DNA from: CAVSUZ01 sp963834715
Lineage (GTDB): Bacteria > Pseudomonadota > Alphaproteobacteria > Acetobacterales > Acetobacteraceae
Assembly: GCA_963834715.1 (NCBI GenBank)
Contig: CAWIDE010000001.1
Span: 62,001-126,000, forward strand
DNA length: 64,000 nt
Reading direction: 5' to 3'
Shown here piece after piece: positions 62,527-64,000 of this stretch (positions within the stretch are counted from its first letter, which is position 1; every line of letters starts with the position of its first letter). Both the position numbers and the translations under genes were made by a program. The notes below the pieces were generated by a model, which was not told where the DNA came from, did not search any database, and saw only the letters and a program-made list of their open reading frames with translations.

Positions 62527-63546
62527 TTAATTCCGGCTTTTGTCCACGAGCGCGTTTTTGGATATCCAGGGCATCATCGCCCGGAGTTTGACGCCGATCT
62601 GCTCGATCGGATGTTCGCTCATGCGCGCCCGCATCGCCTTGAAGCTGGTCTGGTTGACGCGGTTCTCCAGCATCCATTCGCGGGTGAACTTCCCGCTTTG
62701 GATATCCTTCAGTACCCGCCGCATTTCCTGGCGCGTTCTGTCGTTGATAATGCGTGGACCAGAGACGTACTCCCCGTATTCCGCGGTGTTGCTGACCGAG
62801 TAGTTCATATTGGCGATGCCGCCTTCATAGATCAGATCGACGATTAGCTTCACTTCGTGGAGGCATTCGAAATACGCCATTTCGGGGGCGTACCCGGCGT
62901 CAACCAGGGTTTCGTACCCGCCCTTGATCAGTTCGACCAAGCCGCCGCACAGCACCACCTGCTCGCCAAACAGGTCGGTCTCGCATTCCTCTTTGAACGT
63001 CGTTTCGATGATCCCCGCGCGGCCGCCGCCGATGGCGGAGGCGTACGAGAGGGCAATTTCGAGCGCGTTGCCGGAAGGGTTTTGCGCCACCGCCACGAGG
63101 CACGGAACGCCGCCGCCGCGCTGGTATTCGCTGCGGACGGTGTGTCCCGGGCCTTTAGGGGCGATCATGAACACGTCGATGTCCGGGCGGGGTTCGATGA
63201 GGTTAAAGTGGATGTTGAGCCCGTGGGCAAAGGCTAACGCCGCGCCGGATTTCATGTTCGGGCCAAGCTTGTCGCGGTACAGATCGCCCTGACCCTCATC
63301 GGGGGTCAGGACCATGACCACGTCGGCCCATTTGGCGCATTCTGCCGGGTCCATCACCCTCAGGCCCGCGGCTTCGGCTTTCTTAACCGCGCTGGAACTG
63401 GGACGGAGGCCGACCGCGATTTCGCTGACGCCGCTCTCCTTCAGGTTGTTGGCGTGGGCATGACCCTGGCTGCCATACCCGATTATGGCGACCCGCTTGC
63501 CTTTGATCAGGTTCACATCCGCATCGCGGTCGTAATAGACGCGCAT
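62527..63546 (-). CDS. ilvC: Ketol-acid reductoisomerase (NADP+), class I
   Basis: This enzyme is the second step of valine/isoleucine synthesis (339 aa, the short class I form). The Rossmann motif GYGSQGHAHANN begins at residue 23, and the NADPH-selecting loop is in GLRPSSSAVKKAEAAG. Metal-binding acidic residues lie in EECETDLFGEQVVLCGG and in the later LIYEGGIANMNYSVSNTAEY. The frame begins at 63564, but the ATG at 63546 (MRVYYDRDADVNLIKGKRV) is the natural start. The rest of the ilv pathway is outside the window. Confidence 0.96.
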   Translation of the reverse strand: MRVYYDRDADVNLIKGKRVAIIGYGSQGHAHANNLKESGVSEIAVGLRPSSSAVKKAEAAGLRVMDPAECAKWADVVMVLTPDEGQGDLYRDKLGPNMKSGAALAFAHGLNIHFNLIEPRPDIDVFMIAPKGPGHTVRSEYQRGGGVPCLVAVAQNPSGNALEIALSYASAIGGGRAGIIETTFKEECETDLFGEQVVLCGGLVELIKGGYETLVDAGYAPEMAYFECLHEVKLIVDLIYEGGIANMNYSVSNTAEYGEYVSGPRIINDRTRQEMRRVLKDIQSGKFTREWMLENRVNQTSFKAMRARMSEHPIEQIGVKLRAMMPWISKNALVDKSRN

Positions 63547-63560
63547 GTCACGTCTCCCTC

Positions 63561-63998
63561 TCACCCAGGGTTATGGACGAAATATCCGAAAAAGCCAAAA
63601 ACGCCCCACACCAAGAGAATCCAACCGACTACCAGCGACCATTCGAAAACATGCGTTGCCTTCCTCCCATCCCTCCGAAACAACCCAAGCGGGCTGGACG
63701 GTTGGTACAGATTCACCCTGGGCATGTCGGCCGGCAAGTCACCCCTCTGGATCAAGAATGAAATTACGTCGTTACTGCGGGCCGATGCATCATTTGCCCG
63801 GCGCAAGAACATCAGGTTCACTCGTATTAGCAGGCCGCTTAGGATGGTGAGGGCCACGCTAAACCAAAGTGGGAATAACTGCTTAATTGAAGCTGACGGG
63901 TCGTGGTGCGCCGCTAAAAACGAGAAAACGGCGCCCGCCACTGTGAGCGAAATTGCGGAGAATGTAGCAGATATGGTTTCGAGGTGCCGGAGCTCGGC
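63561..63998 (-). CDS. Small membrane protein of unknown function, 5' end missing
   Basis: The frame is open to the right window edge, so the true start is outside. Visible sequence runs AELRHLETISATFSAISLTV, a first hydrophobic segment, a second helix (LFPLWFSVALTILSGLLIRV), a loop, and a final helix (WSLVVGWILLVWGVFGFFGY) before FVHNPG. The GTG at 63941 is an internal candidate start. I do not recognise the family. It is followed by ilvC on the same strand after 14 bp. Confidence 0.65.
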   Translation of the reverse strand, partial: AELRHLETISATFSAISLTVAGAVFSFLAAHHDPSASIKQLFPLWFSVALTILSGLLIRVNLMFLRRANDASARSNDVISFLIQRGDLPADMPRVNLYQPSSPLGLFRRDGRKATHVFEWSLVVGWILLVWGVFGFFGYFVHNPG

Positions 63999-64000
63999 AG

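Overview
The window looks like a chromosomal segment of an alphaproteobacterium, most likely Acetobacteraceae/Rhodospirillales. This rests on high GC content, a complex I operon running into coaX, rnj, a DUF1467 gene, proS and lolCD, a short prolyl-tRNA synthetase of the alphaproteobacterial type, and class I KARI. The family assignment is an inference from gene order and protein style, not from a search.

Layout. 1-10.8 kb: 3' part of the complex I operon (nuoF partial, nuoG-N), all on +. 10.8-17 kb: coaX, RNase J, DUF1467 protein, proS, lolC-like permease, lolD. 17-26 kb: a PIN/Phd toxin-antitoxin pair, a TonB-like protein, an AhpD-like protein, prs, a peroxiredoxin, a hypothetical protein divergent from an Ntn-hydrolase acylase, the leucyl/arginyl-tRNA-protein transferase bpt, and dinB. 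26-34 kb: a sugar-type ABC binding protein and ATPase without a permease, a pentapeptide-repeat protein with an uncharacterised C-terminal domain, and a livKHMGF-type branched-chain amino acid ABC operon. 34.2-43.6 kb: one large zinc-ribbon/adenylate-cyclase/AAA/TPR gene (minus strand) split by a 6.0-kb IS66 structure, which itself carries a second, nested IS66 element. 43.8-45.4 kb: an IS1380-type element. 45.8-49.9 kb: a SnoaL-like protein, an orphan RbsC-type permease, a FitA-like antitoxin with a decayed toxin, a b561-type cytochrome and a DHA2 exporter. 49.9-56.6 kb: a D-amino-acid module (D-threonine-aldolase-like enzyme, RidA, D-aminoacylase, MFS importer) divergent from an IclR regulator, then a thioesterase and an SDR. 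56.6-57.7 kb: a two-gene chromate transporter. 57.8-62.3 kb: a methyltransferase-like gene and a giant two-domain glycosyltransferase gene. 62.5-64 kb: ilvC and the 3' part of a membrane protein gene.

Two themes stand out. First, at least fourteen genes or gene fragments, including core genes such as nuoN and livM, can be restored by adding or removing one base. Most of these are apparent insertions, many of them doubled bases. This looks more like residual long-read sequence error than decay, so I give merged coordinates and mark where each break lies. Second, the 34.4-45.4 kb region is a layered mobile-element site whose order of events can be read from intact target-site duplications: CCTTCCCC for the outer unit, GATCGGAC for the nested IS66, and CTAG for the IS1380.

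I found no CRISPR array, rRNA, convincing tRNA or phage module. No wholly new system is proven. The best candidates for novelty are the pentapeptide-repeat protein with its Rossmann/TIR-like tail, the repeat module shared by the adjacent methyltransferase and glycosyltransferase, and the IS66 unit that appears to have moved using two copies of the same left end.
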